Origin: Brenneria alni
GTDB lineage: Bacteria > Pseudomonadota > Gammaproteobacteria > Enterobacterales > Enterobacteriaceae
DNA length: 55,522 nucleotides
Reading direction: 5' to 3'
NCBI RefSeq assembly: GCF_003666245.1
Contig: NZ_MJLZ01000029.1
Location: 1-55,522 of the forward strand
Below the pieces are notes generated by a model that saw only the letters and a list, made by a program, of their open reading frames with translations, was not told the DNA's origin and made no database searches. Below, piece by piece: positions 8,129 through 17,464 of the stretch. Made by a program: the position numbers and the translations under genes. Numbering within the stretch: position 1 is the first letter of the stretch; every line of letters begins with the position of its first letter.

Positions 8129-9563
8129 GTTTAAAATAAAGAAATTGGGCCTATTCTGGCAGATAAAGATAAAACACTGGCAATTAATAGGGGCAAGCCA
8201 TTACCCCGGCTTTTTATGTACCTCTAATTTCAGGCAGGCGATCACCATTGTTTTTTTATTTTTAATGATGATGCTGATATGTATTATCGGCTTCAGTTCA
8301 TTAAGTGAAACGTTAATTAGAACGCATGTCCGTGAAGTTATTCTGGGTAATATTTATGATTACTCCATGCAGTCTAATTTAACCAATACCGATACTCTGA
8401 TTACCCAGTTGCGTCAGGATAATCAGGCCAGAAATGATGAATTGCCGCTATTTCTTGTCATGGATAAAAGCGGTGATATTTTGTATCACAACCCTCCGTT
8501 AAAAAATGTGCCGCGTACTGATTGTCAGATGAATGTCGCCTGCCTGAAAGCGATCCTCTCCAGCAAGAACGATCCTAACCTGATCGGCCTCTCCGTAATG
8601 CTTGATGACGGTGGGGTATTTTTTACTGCCTACAATATTCGCCCGATGCTTGAACGCGTGCGGACTATCCCTTTGGTGGCGGGGGCCGGGTTATTTATCG
8701 TGCTGCTGTTTTGTCTGTTTGTCAGCCGCCACTTCAGCCTGCGCAGTCTGCGCAGCGTGGAACAAATCCGTACCGCACTGCATCGCTACAGTACGGGTGA
8801 GAAACAGATGAGGATGCCGTTGTCGCCCTATGGTGACGATTTCGACAGCCTGAGTGCGGATATCAACCAGAATCTTGAGCGGATCGAACGGCTGATGGAG
8901 CAGGTGCGCAGTACTTCCAGTCATATCGCGCATGAGTTGCGCACGCCGTTGACGCACCTGCAAAACCGCTTGTTTAACCTGACGGAACGTGTGGGCCTGG
9001 ATAGTGAACTTCGTGATGAGCTGAATCTGGCGGTGGGCGAAGTGCATAAAATTCTGGCACTGTTCCGCACGGTGATGCGCATCGGTGAGATTGAAAGCGG
9101 GCGCTGTATTCACCAGTTTGAGTGTATTGAAGCGCGGTCTCTGCTGGAGGAGATTGCCGAATATTATCAGCCGCTGGCAGAGGAGCGCGGATGCCGCCTG
9201 GTGATAGAAGTGAACGCGGGTATTCAGCTATTTGGCGATCGGGCCTTGCTGTTTCAGGCGTTGGCTAATCTGATTGAGAATGCCCTGAAATACGCCTCGA
9301 ACGGCAAGTACATCACCTTGAGCGTAAAATTATACCGGGGCTGGATTGCGTTGAGCGTTGCCGATCGCGGGCCGGGCATCCCGACCGCGCAACATGAGAA
9401 AGCGCTACAGCGTTTTCAGCGACTGGCGAGCTGGCAGCAGCAGTCCGGTTATGGGCTGGGTTTGTCGTTAGTGAAAGCGATTACCGATCTGCATGGCGGC
9501 AAACTCTGTCTGGAGTCAGTCAATCCTGGATTAAACGTTTATTTATGTCTCAAGCGTTGTTAA
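8106..9563 (+). CDS. Membrane sensor histidine kinase
   Basis: This is the partner of the preceding response regulator, 485 residues. There are two membrane segments (about 45-64 and 187-207) with a periplasmic sensor region between them of roughly 120 residues. That region holds two cysteines six apart (C140, C146) that could form a disulfide. A HAMP-like linker follows, then the phospho-acceptor box HIAHELRTPL with H276 and a HATPase domain (NLIENALKYAS N-box, ADRGPGIP G1, GYGLGLSLVKAI G2). An in-frame TTG at 8088 could extend it by six residues, but the ATG at 8106 is preceded by AAGGAT and is preferred. The sensor region matches no named ligand domain that I recognise. The N-terminal 40 residues before the first membrane segment are unusually long and basic. 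Confidence 0.9.
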   Translation: MLAATLNKFKIKKLGLFWQIKIKHWQLIGASHYPGFLCTSNFRQAITIVFLFLMMMLICIIGFSSLSETLIRTHVREVILGNIYDYSMQSNLTNTDTLITQLRQDNQARNDELPLFLVMDKSGDILYHNPPLKNVPRTDCQMNVACLKAILSSKNDPNLIGLSVMLDDGGVFFTAYNIRPMLERVRTIPLVAGAGLFIVLLFCLFVSRHFSLRSLRSVEQIRTALHRYSTGEKQMRMPLSPYGDDFDSLSADINQNLERIERLMEQVRSTSSHIAHELRTPLTHLQNRLFNLTERVGLDSELRDELNLAVGEVHKILALFRTVMRIGEIESGRCIHQFECIEARSLLEEIAEYYQPLAEERGCRLVIEVNAGIQLFGDRALLFQALANLIENALKYASNGKYITLSVKLYRGWIALSVADRGPGIPTAQHEKALQRFQRLASWQQQSGYGLGLSLVKAITDLHGGKLCLESVNPGLNVYLCLKRC

Positions 9564-9737
9564 AAGAGTAATACCCCCTTAAAAAACCTGTTTATCCATT
9601 ATCATTACACTTGCTGTGTGGTTGTATTATTTATTGATTTATATTGATAATTTTATGTATTTAAAGATTAACGAATATTAATGTTCTGCATCTTGTAGAG
9701 TTTGATAATAAGTCTCATTATTGCTCTTATTAGCGTC

Positions 9738-9758
9738 ATGGCACCCGTTATTTGCCAT
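9738..9758. promoter_or_regulatory. Inverted repeat upstream of the pilin gene
   Basis: ATGGCA (9738-9743) and TGCCAT (9753-9758) are separated by nine bases, about 33 bases before the flp start. It could be a regulator half-site pair or a leader hairpin. The surrounding gap (9564-9790) is AT-rich and holds no gene. Confidence 0.3.
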
Positions 9759-9790
9759 GATCCCTTTGGCTGCAAATAAGAGGTCTCCCC

Positions 9791-10021
9791 ATGAACAATA
9801 TGAAAGCAACATTGCGTTCTTTCCTGCGTGATGAAAGCGGTGTGACGGCAATTGAATACGGCATTCTGGCGGCGGCCATGGCGGCGGCGATCGGCGCTAT
9901 TTTTGGCAGTGACGGTATTTTTGTTCAGGCCCTGAATGAGAAGTTCAGCGAAATTGCAGATCAGATTACCGGTTCCGGCACCAGCACCGGCGGTTCCGGC
10001 ACATCAGGGACGGCGAAATAA
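9791..10021 (+). CDS. flp: Flp-type type IVb pilin
   Basis: This is the major subunit of the Tad pilus, 76 residues. After a short basic leader (KATLRSFLRDESG) comes the processing site, with cleavage expected between G and VTAIEYGILAAAMA. The Glu-Tyr pair at +5/+6 is the Flp signature. The hydrophobic assembly helix follows, then a small soluble part and a Gly/Ser/Thr-rich tail (about the last 17 residues). The tail is longer and lower in complexity than in most Flp pilins and could be a glycosylation or linker segment. It is the only pilin gene in the locus and comes first, as usual. The start is the ATG at 9791 after GAGGTCTCCCC. Transcript levels normally exceed those of the rest of the operon. 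Confidence 0.92.
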   Translation: MNNMKATLRSFLRDESGVTAIEYGILAAAMAAAIGAIFGSDGIFVQALNEKFSEIADQITGSGTSTGGSGTSGTAK

Positions 10022-10026
10022 ACCCA

Positions 10027-10581
10027 GTGGTTGGGTATGACACGCACTGGCTGCAAACGGCATTACTGGCGGGATGCCTGTTGTGGTGTATCGCAACCGA
10101 TCTGTTAATGAGAAAGATCGCTAATCAGGCGGTATTGATTCTGTTGTTGGGTTGGCTGTTTTTCAGCGTGATCGATGCCCTGCAATCCGGCGCGTTTGAT
10201 ATGCCGAAACTACAGCAGGCGCTGTGGGCGTTGCCGGGAGCGGCGGCGGTGCTGATGGTCGGTTTTTTACTTTTCCTCACCGGCAGACTGGGTGCGGGGG
10301 ATGTGAAACTGATGAGCGTGTTATGCCTGTGGGTGGGTCATGGGCAACAGATCGTTTTTGTTATGATCACTGCGCTGGCAGGTGGGGCACTGGCATTGAG
10401 CCTGCCATTACTCAATACCGTCCCGACTGCGGTCGCTATGGGTATCCAAACCACCAACCGGATGTTTAAAAGCCGGTTACCCATGCCGCCTGCGTTGCCA
10501 GCCGATCTTTCACAAGGCATTCCCTACGGGATAGCCATTGCATTTGGCGCGGCGTACGTCCTGATTTTTCCCTTGTTTTAA
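10027..10581 (+). CDS. tadV: Prepilin peptidase TadV/CpaA (A24 family)
   Basis: This inner-membrane aspartic protease removes the leader from the Flp pilin and the TadE/TadF pseudopilins. The 184-residue, highly hydrophobic protein shows the two catalytic aspartates of the A24 family: the first in CIATDLLMRKIAN and the second in the GxGD motif LGAGDVKLMSVL. It lacks the N-terminal methyltransferase domain of PilD, as is usual for TadV. The start is taken as the GTG at 10027, five bases after the flp stop. No ATG fits the frame nearby and the ribosome binding site is not clear, so the exact start is uncertain. Confidence 0.9.
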   Translation: MVGYDTHWLQTALLAGCLLWCIATDLLMRKIANQAVLILLLGWLFFSVIDALQSGAFDMPKLQQALWALPGAAAVLMVGFLLFLTGRLGAGDVKLMSVLCLWVGHGQQIVFVMITALAGGALALSLPLLNTVPTAVAMGIQTTNRMFKSRLPMPPALPADLSQGIPYGIAIAFGAAYVLIFPLF

Positions 10582-10633
10582 TTTAATTCTGTCGCAATTT
10601 TTAAGACGCACACACCAGGGTAGGTAAGTTGAA

Positions 10634-11581
10634 ATGAAAGTTAACTCTACGTATGTACTGTCGGGCGCTTTGATCCTGGCAGGAATTGTTGCGCTGTTGG
10701 TGCGTAGCCAGTTGTCGTCATCGCCCCCTGCGCCCCAGCAGATCGTGGTAAAAGCGCCGGAACAGACCGCCGTTCTGGTGGCTGCGAAAGACCTTCATCC
10801 CGGTGATTTTCTTGATTCATCCTCGTTGCGCTGGCAGGTATCGGAAGAACCGGTATCCCGTACTTTCAATTTCATTCGCGGTAAAGACAGCCAGACGCTG
10901 CTGTTAGGCGCGACCCTGCGTGAAACCGTTATCGAAGGCACGCCGCTGACCAGCAATGTGGTGGTAAAGCCGAATGAGCCGGGCTTTGTCGCCGCCGTAT
11001 TGCGCAAAGGGATGCGCGCCATCTCCATTCCAACCAATGCGGTGGCCAGCAACTCCGGTCTGGTCGCTGCAGGCGATCGTGTTGATATCATCCTCAGTCT
11101 GCAAAGGGATGAACAGCCAGAACTGTCGCCAAGCCGCACACAGCCGGTGGTTGCTCCGATGCTGGCGTCACAGACGATTGTGCGCGATTTACGGGTTCTG
11201 GCGCTGAATAACCAAACCGATACCGATGTTCGCCCCCGGCAGGATGTTGAACCGGAAGATAACAGTACGCTGAACGCCTCGGCCAAAAGCCGGACGTCCG
11301 CCACGTCCAACCGACCGCGCACGGCCAGTTTCCAAACGGTAACAGTAGAGGTTACGCCAGAACAGGCGGAAATTCTGGCGGTAGCAAAAGAAGTGGGGAT
11401 GCTGCATCTGGCGCTGCGCAGCACAACGCCGGACGACCAGGAGGATGACCGGCAGAGCGCCTCGCGTGTTACCACGCTTTCACAGAGTACCAGCATTTAT
11501 AACGGTCTTTCCAGCAGCGGCCGTCAGGTAAAGGTATTCCGCGGCGAACAAAAAGATGTGTTGACGTTCCCGGCACGGTAG
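10634..11581 (+). CDS. rcpC: Flp pilus assembly protein RcpC/CpaB
   Basis: This is a periplasmic Tad component anchored by one N-terminal membrane segment (residues 8-25). An SAF-type domain follows (AVLVAAKDLHPGDFLDSSSL, then GTPLTSNVVV and LRKGMRAISIPTNAV), then the RcpC/CpaB C-terminal region ending in FRGEQKDVLTF. It has 315 residues, the usual size. The family is thought to work with the RcpA secretin and to help build its channel. A segment of about 45 residues around 195-240 (Asn/Ser/Thr/Arg-rich) looks like a disordered insertion. AGGT lies before the ATG at 10634. The gene is in line with its neighbours in a single Tad operon. Confidence 0.9.
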   Translation: MKVNSTYVLSGALILAGIVALLVRSQLSSSPPAPQQIVVKAPEQTAVLVAAKDLHPGDFLDSSSLRWQVSEEPVSRTFNFIRGKDSQTLLLGATLRETVIEGTPLTSNVVVKPNEPGFVAAVLRKGMRAISIPTNAVASNSGLVAAGDRVDIILSLQRDEQPELSPSRTQPVVAPMLASQTIVRDLRVLALNNQTDTDVRPRQDVEPEDNSTLNASAKSRTSATSNRPRTASFQTVTVEVTPEQAEILAVAKEVGMLHLALRSTTPDDQEDDRQSASRVTTLSQSTSIYNGLSSSGRQVKVFRGEQKDVLTFPAR

Positions 11582-11668
11582 GACGTGCGAATAATCAATC
11601 TGGCAGCCTCTGAATCGCTCAATCAGGCTGTTTATGGAAAAAATGAAGCCTATTACGGAATTAAGTAA

Positions 11669-13087
11669 ATGACGATGTTTTCCCTGTTTTTGAAACCGGA
11701 CTCTTGGGATAGGTGCAAAAGATTGTTGGCGGTTGGGTTGCTGGCAACCATGTTGACGCCCGCGATAACTTCTGCGACAGGTGTCTCTGAAGTGGCTGAA
11801 ACGAATGTTATTCGTCTGACGGTGAATCAGGGGCGGTTATTACAATTGGATGCCTTACCGGACAGCGTGCTGGTGGCGGATCCGAAAATTGCCAGTTTTG
11901 AATTGCCGTCTCCAGGGAATCTGTTTGTTTATGCCAAGAGCGTGGGCACCACCACGCTGTATGCCATGGATGAAAATGGCAATGTCATCAATGCCATCCG
12001 TATTGTTTCCGAACATGACCTGAAAGCACTGAGCGAACGGATGAAGCGTGAGTTCCCCGGTGCGGATATCCAGTTGGAGGCCTCTGTTCCCAGCGGTGTG
12101 ATTGTGCGCGGCAGCGTTGATACGCCGCAGGATGCCAAGCGCGTCATTGATAGCGTACAAGGTTATATCAGTGCTTCCATGTCGGCAGGAGCCGGTAGCG
12201 CCGCCAACGGCCTGCCCGGCACCAGCGAGACGTCACCCAACGTTATTAACCAGCTAAAAATCAAAACCCCTTCACAGATCAATATCCGTGTAAGGGTGGT
12301 GGAAGTCTCCCGCAATTTGACGCACGAATTGGGTTTTAACTGGGACGCCTCACTTAACCGGGGCAGCGCCAACTTTGGTCTGGGCACCGGTACGGTAAGC
12401 GGATTTTTTAATTCCAGCACCGGCGCATTTACCGGCGTTGAGGGCAGTAACTTCTTCGGCGCCAATGTCGGCGGCGGGGAAGGTTCTCTCAGCGGGTTGC
12501 TGTCCGCCATGAATAAACAGGGCATGGCTTCCGTTCTGGCGGAACCTAACTTAACCGCCATGTCCGGTGAAACCGCCGCATTCGCTGCGGGTGGAGAAGT
12601 CCCCATTGTCCTGATTACCATCAATAACGTCAGCATTGATTACAAATCTTACGGCGTGATCCTGCGCATGACGCCCACCTTACTGTCCGCCAACCGTATC
12701 AGTCTGCATATTGCGCCGGAGGTCAGTGAATTGACCTCGGTCGGTTCCGTGCAACTGGAAGGGGGGTCGACCATTCCCGCGCTGACCGTGCGCCGCGCCG
12801 ATACCACGGTGGAACTGGCCAGTGGACAGAGTTTTGCGCTGGCGGGGATGTTGCGCAGCTCCAATAGTCAGACGGTGACCGGCGTGCCGGGGTTGAGCAG
12901 CATTCCGGTGATTGGCCGCGCCTTTGAAAATGAATCTTCCGAGCATGAGGAAACTGAACTGGTGATTATCGCCACCGCTTATGTGGTGGAACCCGTGAAC
13001 GCCGGTGATCTTCAAATGCCGGGTCAGGGCGTCAAAACGCTGGACTCTGTGATGCCAAGCTACGGCGCGGTGGGCTACCTCTACTGA
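11669..13087 (+). CDS. rcpA: Tad secretin RcpA/CpaC
   Basis: This outer-membrane channel subunit lets the Flp pilus through. The 472-residue protein has a signal peptide (about 1-36, with a hydrophobic core GLLATMLTPAITSATG). An N-terminal secretin/BON-like domain follows (VIRLTVNQGRLLQLDALPDSVLVADP, PGNLFVYAKSVGTTTLYAMD), then the C-terminal secretin domain (INIRVRVVEVSRN, VLAEPNLTAMSGETAAFAAGGE, SYGVILRMTPTLLS, ELVIIATAYVVEPV). A glycine-rich loop at about 225-275 (GLGTGTVSGFFNSS) is typical of the pore gate region. ATG codons at 11669 and 11675 are both possible starts. The gap before it is 87 bases with no separate gene. Confidence 0.93.
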   Translation: MTMFSLFLKPDSWDRCKRLLAVGLLATMLTPAITSATGVSEVAETNVIRLTVNQGRLLQLDALPDSVLVADPKIASFELPSPGNLFVYAKSVGTTTLYAMDENGNVINAIRIVSEHDLKALSERMKREFPGADIQLEASVPSGVIVRGSVDTPQDAKRVIDSVQGYISASMSAGAGSAANGLPGTSETSPNVINQLKIKTPSQINIRVRVVEVSRNLTHELGFNWDASLNRGSANFGLGTGTVSGFFNSSTGAFTGVEGSNFFGANVGGGEGSLSGLLSAMNKQGMASVLAEPNLTAMSGETAAFAAGGEVPIVLITINNVSIDYKSYGVILRMTPTLLSANRISLHIAPEVSELTSVGSVQLEGGSTIPALTVRRADTTVELASGQSFALAGMLRSSNSQTVTGVPGLSSIPVIGRAFENESSEHEETELVIIATAYVVEPVNAGDLQMPGQGVKTLDSVMPSYGAVGYLY

Positions 13088-13110
13088 ACCTGATGATAAA
13101 CGGTGAGAAA

Positions 13111-13794
13111 ATGAATAACCAAAACAATGGAATGAAACCGTCAGCCAGCCCGATATTTCGCCTGACAGTCTGTGCTGTCTGTTTGTTGCTGGCCGCATGT
13201 GGTGACAGATCCGTTAACAGCCAGCGGATGCAGCGTTATCAGCAACCGGCATTAACACCGATAGAGGTGCGCCCTTCCTCACTGGCGGTGACGTTGCAGG
13301 TGGCGGCGAACGGACGGGGGTTTACCCCGGAATCGCTTAAACAGCTCAACGTGATGCTCAAAGATCAGGGGCGTTTATCCAAACAAACGCTGACGCTGAT
13401 CCCCCGCACCGTGCGTGGTGAGCAAATGGCGGGCAGACTGGTCAGCGTATTAAAAAATGCCGGTGCCGATGCGCAGAAAGTGAAACAGATGCGCATCACT
13501 TCCGCCAGCGGTCAGTCCGGCGATCTGGAGGTGATCTCCGAAGCGCTGGCGGTAAAAACCACCCGTTGCCAGGTGAACGATCCCGATCTGCTGATGGTGA
13601 AACCGTTTGACGGCATTGGGTATCTGGGTTGCGCCACCCAAAACAATCTTGCGCTGATGGTGTCGGAACCCCGTGATTTGATTCAGGCGAAAACGCTGGA
13701 TGAGGCGGACGGCGTGGCGGCGGTCAACAGTATCGAGCGGTATCACACCGATAACGTGAAAGATCTCATCGATATTAACTTTGAGGAAGATTAA
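13111..13794 (+). CDS. rcpB: Pilus assembly lipoprotein, RcpB/CpaD family
   Basis: This is an outer-membrane-associated Tad lipoprotein. It starts MNNQNNGMKP and carries a signal peptide with lipobox LLAAC (Cys near residue 31), so it should be lipidated. The remaining 195 residues fit the CpaD family (MKPFDGIGYLGCATQNNLALMVSEPRDLI resembles its conserved core). It may support the RcpA secretin as a pilotin-like partner. The frame is also open from an ATG at 13093, but GGTGAG six bases upstream supports 13111. It lies six bases to 24 bases after rcpA, depending on the start, and 14 bases before tadZ. The rcpB symbol is by position and family; sequence conservation in this family is low. Confidence 0.8.
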   Translation: MNNQNNGMKPSASPIFRLTVCAVCLLLAACGDRSVNSQRMQRYQQPALTPIEVRPSSLAVTLQVAANGRGFTPESLKQLNVMLKDQGRLSKQTLTLIPRTVRGEQMAGRLVSVLKNAGADAQKVKQMRITSASGQSGDLEVISEALAVKTTRCQVNDPDLLMVKPFDGIGYLGCATQNNLALMVSEPRDLIQAKTLDEADGVAAVNSIERYHTDNVKDLIDINFEED

Positions 13795-13808
13795 GGGAGT
13801 GGCCAGCC

Positions 13809-15017
13809 ATGAGTGAAGTGACGCTTTCTCCGTCGGTTGACAGTGACGATCCGGCGTTATCGCTGGTAGCCTTTGTGTATGAAAATCATGACGTTGCTGA
13901 TATCAGCGACCAGTTGGCACGCCTCAAGCAGCAGGAGGCGCCGGTGATGGCGGGCGGCATTGCAGCAGCGCGTCAATGGTGTGAGTTGAATGTGCCTCCC
14001 CGCATTCTGTTGGTGGATTTGGACGGTACGCACTGGCCGTTGCCTGAGCTGGAGGCACTGCTCAACGTGTGCGGGCCTACCAGCCAGGTGATTGCCACGG
14101 GTAAGGAACAGGATGTCGGTCTGTATCGGGCGCTGTTACAGGCGGGCGTGGTGGATTACCTGGTGAAGCCGTTCACCCTGGATCTGTTGGCGGCGACGTT
14201 GGCGAAATGCGAAGGCCAGCAGTCCGGCCCGGAATATGCCCGTATGGGACGCACTATCGCCGTGGTCAGCGCCAGCGGCGGCTGCGGCGGCAGTACGGTG
14301 GCAATGGGACTAAGCCGGTTACTGTCTGGCGAACGTCACCTGCCGGTGGCGTTGGTGGATTTCGACCGTCGTAATGGCGATCAACTGCTGTTGCAGGGGC
14401 AAAGCGAAGACGCCGGACTGGCTGCGGTGCTGGGAACGCAGGAACTGGATACCCGGCTGTTGCAGCGTGCCATGTTGCGGGTAGACACACGTTTGCATTT
14501 GTTGGCGCAAAAACCGGAACTGGGCGAGCCAGCTCCGGTTGAGGTGGACAACGTGCTGAATCTCGGCGGCGCACTGTGCCGCATGTTTAATCAGGTCATC
14601 TGGGATTTACCCAGCAGTTACCCCACCGGGGCGCTGGATGTGCTGACCTATGCGGATTTACGCATCATCGTGACCGAACTGACGCTACAGGATGCCCGCA
14701 ATATCCGCCGGGTGCTGCATGAGATTGGTGATGAAAGCGAAGGGCAACGCCTGCTGATCGTGCATAACCAAAGCCGGTTTGCCGGGGCGACGCCGCTCAA
14801 CCGTGAGCAGTTTGAACAGTTCACCGGGCGGAAAATCGACGCGGTGTTGCCGAATGCCGGTCATGTGCTGGCGCAGAGTCTGAGCCTGGGGGCACTGGAT
14901 ACGGCTGTAGCGCCGGCGTTCCAGCAGGGGTTGCGCCAGCTTGCCGATCTGGTCTGTGGCGTGCGTGCTCGGCCAGCGGAAAAACGCTGGTTCTCGCGCT
15001 GGTTAAAGCGAGCCTGA
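13809..15017 (+). CDS. tadZ: Pilus localisation protein TadZ/CpaE
   Basis: TadZ proteins help place the Tad machine at the cell pole. The 402-residue protein has an N-terminal receiver-like domain (ILLVDLDG ... VVDYLVKPF) and a C-terminal ParA/MinD-like domain from about residue 145. The P-loop reads SASGGCGGST where a standard deviant Walker A has KGGxGKS/T, so both lysines are replaced. TadZ proteins are known to have atypical P-loops, but complete lysine loss suggests ATP hydrolysis is weak or absent here. The later strand VALVDFDRRNGDQ keeps the second-loop pattern. GGGAG precedes the ATG. It is followed 25 bases later by tadA. Confidence 0.88.
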   Translation: MSEVTLSPSVDSDDPALSLVAFVYENHDVADISDQLARLKQQEAPVMAGGIAAARQWCELNVPPRILLVDLDGTHWPLPELEALLNVCGPTSQVIATGKEQDVGLYRALLQAGVVDYLVKPFTLDLLAATLAKCEGQQSGPEYARMGRTIAVVSASGGCGGSTVAMGLSRLLSGERHLPVALVDFDRRNGDQLLLQGQSEDAGLAAVLGTQELDTRLLQRAMLRVDTRLHLLAQKPELGEPAPVEVDNVLNLGGALCRMFNQVIWDLPSSYPTGALDVLTYADLRIIVTELTLQDARNIRRVLHEIGDESEGQRLLIVHNQSRFAGATPLNREQFEQFTGRKIDAVLPNAGHVLAQSLSLGALDTAVAPAFQQGLRQLADLVCGVRARPAEKRWFSRWLKRA

Positions 15018-15042
15018 GCAGCTAACGAAAGGATTACCGATC

Positions 15043-16446
15043 ATGCTGATTCGTAAAAATAACCTGCAAAAAGGTGAGACACATAAAAGTGCCGCTCAAC
15101 CCGCCGTGACGGCCAATGTGACCGAACTGAAAGCGCGTCCGGCGGTTGAAAGCCGCGCACCGTCCACGGCTGGCAATCCGGCGGTATCAACGCCGTCGGC
15201 ACGACAGACGGAAAGTCGCACCAGCCAGCGGCGTTTGATCCGCGCCCAGCTTTACGATCAGATCGATGCCGGTAAAGCGGCCATGATGGGGCGCGACAAA
15301 CTACTGATACAGATCGAAACGGTGATCCGCCGTATTTGCGACGAACAGCGCTTGCAGCTCTCCCGACAGGAAGAAGAAGCCATCGCTGCGGAAATGCTGG
15401 ATGAGATGACCGGTATCGGCCCGATCCAGCCGCTGTTGGCCGACGATACGGTCAACGACATTCTGGTGAACGGGGCCAATCAGGTATTTGTCGAACGCTT
15501 TGGCAAACTGGAGCTTTCGCCAATCACTTTCATTGATGAAGAACATGTCTTCAATACCGCCCAGCGTATCGCGGCGGCGGTCGGTCGCCGTATCGATGAG
15601 GCCAGCCCGATGGTGGATGCCCGCCTGCCGGACGGCAGCCGGGTTAATGTGATTACCTACCCGCTGGCCATCGACGGCACCACCATTTCTATTCGTAAAT
15701 TTATGCGCCGCAACCTGTCGCTGGAAGCGCTGGCGGAAAGTCGCTGTATGTCATACGCGATGGTGGATGTGCTGAACAAAGCCATGCAGGCGCGGGTTAA
15801 CGTGATTGTCTCGGGCGGCACCGGCGCGGGTAAAACCACGTTGCTGAACGCGCTATCGCAAAAGATCGGCAGTACCGATCGCATCATCACCATTGAAGAC
15901 GCCGCCGAGCTGCAATTGCAGCAGGAACATGTCATTAGGCTGGAAACCCGTCCGGTCAGCGCCGAAGGGACTGGGCGTATCGATCAGCGTGACCTGATGC
16001 GCAATGCGCTGCGTATGCGGCCCGATCGCATCATTCTTGGTGAGGTTCGCGGCGGCGAAAGTTTCGATATGTTGCAGGCAATGAATACCGGCCATGACGG
16101 CTCGCTGTGTACCGTTCATGCCAACACCTCGCGTGATTCGATCCAGCGCCTGGAAAACATGGTGATGATGGCAAATATGCAACTGCCGCTGATGGCGATC
16201 CGCCGTCAGATCGCCAGTGCGGTGCACCTGATCGTACAGATTGAACGTATGCGTGACGGTATGCGCCGTGTGGTGTCGATTACCGAAGTGTGCGGCATGG
16301 AGAATGAAGTGATTCAGCTACAGGACTTGTTTACTTTCCAGATCAAAGGAATGGATGCACAGGGAATGCTGACCGGCGAATACGTGCAACATATTCAGCG
16401 CCCGCAGTTCTACAGCGATAAAGCGCATCTGTTTGATGCATTGTGA
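15043..16446 (+). CDS. tadA: Tad pilus ATPase TadA/CpaF
   Basis: This hexameric cytoplasmic ATPase powers pilus extension (and, in this family, retraction). The 467-residue product has a disordered N-terminus (1-60), then an N-terminal domain ([39 protein letters not shown]). The RecA-like core carries Walker [10 protein letters not shown] (K264), the Asp box [12 protein letters not shown], the His/Arg segment HVIRLETRP, Walker B-type [11 protein letters not shown] (331-339) and [11 protein letters not shown]. All catalytic motifs look intact. AAGGA precedes the ATG at 15043. It is the motor for the tadB/tadC membrane platform encoded next. Confidence 0.95.
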   Translation: MLIRKNNLQKGETHKSAAQPAVTANVTELKARPAVESRAPSTAGNPAVSTPSARQTESRTSQRRLIRAQLYDQIDAGKAAMMGRDKLLIQIETVIRRICDEQRLQLSRQEEEAIAAEMLDEMTGIGPIQPLLADDTVNDILVNGANQVFVERFGKLELSPITFIDEEHVFNTAQRIAAAVGRRIDEASPMVDARLPDGSRVNVITYPLAIDGTTISIRKFMRRNLSLEALAESRCMSYAMVDVLNKAMQARVNVIVSGGTGAGKTTLLNALSQKIGSTDRIITIEDAAELQLQQEHVIRLETRPVSAEGTGRIDQRDLMRNALRMRPDRIILGEVRGGESFDMLQAMNTGHDGSLCTVHANTSRDSIQRLENMVMMANMQLPLMAIRRQIASAVHLIVQIERMRDGMRRVVSITEVCGMENEVIQLQDLFTFQIKGMDAQGMLTGEYVQHIQRPQFYSDKAHLFDAL

Positions 16447-16464
16447 TGGAGTGAGGAGACGCCG

Positions 16465-17445
16465 ATGACCCCCTTATTCCTGAATCTGATCACCTTGCTG
16501 GTGTTTTGCTGCGTGCTGCTGTTGGTTTTTGTCGTTTATCTCTGGCAAAAGGCGCGTCAGCGCAGGGCGCAGGGCGAACAGCGCTGGCGGCAAGTTCTGG
16601 CTGACGTGGAGCCAGCATCGACGCAGCCGGTTTCCGATTCTATCCTGCGCGACGAGATAACGACGCCGCTGATGCGGGTGCCGTTATTGGGGCACTGGCT
16701 GGCCGGGATCTGGTCGCAACTGGCGTTTATTGGCTGGAAAAAAAATTTGCGTCAGCGGACATTGCTGCTGGCGGTGCCGTCGCTGATGCTGGGCATGGTG
16801 ATGGGGCAAAGAACAATGCTGCCGTTAACGCTGGGGCTGATATTTTCCCTGCTGTTGTTCGTCGGCATCGGTGGTTTACTGTTTCGCTCCACGCTGCAAA
16901 AACACCTGAAAGCGCTGCGCGAAAGCCTGCCGGAAGCCATTGACGCCATTACCCGCAGTTGCCGGGCCGGTGTCCCGGTGGCGAATACCTTTGCCATCGT
17001 GGCGGAGCATCTCACCGGGCCGCTGGCGGCTGAATTTAAAACCATCGACCACTGGTTGAAACTGGGGATACCGCTGCGTCAGGTGATTCAGACCTCGGCG
17101 GGCAGGGTGCCGATGGCGGAATACCGCTTCTTTGTGGTGATCCTGATTATCAATCAGGAAGCCGGCGGGCGGTTGGGCGAAACGCTGGAGCGGCTGTCCG
17201 CTACGCTGCGCGATCGCCGTGAGTTGCAGCTTAAAGTGCAGTCCAAAACCTCCGAGGCGCGGGCGTCCGCCAAGATTGTCGCGGCGCTGTTTCCTTTCTG
17301 TCTGGCCTATTTGTATATGAGATCCCCTGATGATTTCAGCTTTCTGTTTTCCGATCCGATCGGGACAACGGTACTGATGTATTCCCTGTGCAGCGTCTCT
17401 CTTGGGATGCTGGTCACGCATTTTATGGTCAAGCGAATAAGCTAA
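16465..17445 (+). CDS. tadB: Tad inner-membrane platform protein TadB
   Basis: This is a GspF/PilC-like polytopic protein that forms the pilus assembly platform with TadC. It has 326 residues with an N-terminal membrane segment, a cytoplasmic linker, a paired hydrophobic region (about 98-135), the cytoplasmic GspF helical domain (LPEAIDAITRSCRAGVPVANTFAIVAEHL ... IPLRQVIQ ... INQEAGGRLGETLERLSATLRDR) and C-terminal membrane segments. The linker holds SDSILRDEIT, which aligns with SQDSILRGQGT in TadC, a trace of the common origin of the two. GAGGAG precedes the ATG. It starts 18 bases after tadA. Confidence 0.92.
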   Translation: MTPLFLNLITLLVFCCVLLLVFVVYLWQKARQRRAQGEQRWRQVLADVEPASTQPVSDSILRDEITTPLMRVPLLGHWLAGIWSQLAFIGWKKNLRQRTLLLAVPSLMLGMVMGQRTMLPLTLGLIFSLLLFVGIGGLLFRSTLQKHLKALRESLPEAIDAITRSCRAGVPVANTFAIVAEHLTGPLAAEFKTIDHWLKLGIPLRQVIQTSAGRVPMAEYRFFVVILIINQEAGGRLGETLERLSATLRDRRELQLKVQSKTSEARASAKIVAALFPFCLAYLYMRSPDDFSFLFSDPIGTTVLMYSLCSVSLGMLVTHFMVKRIS

Positions 17446-17464
17446 GGACGAGGGAGAGGCCAAC

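Noticed and set aside
9738-9756. Sigma-54-like promoter (TGGCAC ... TTTGC) before flp
   Set aside because: The GG and GC elements are two bases too far apart for a sigma-54 promoter.
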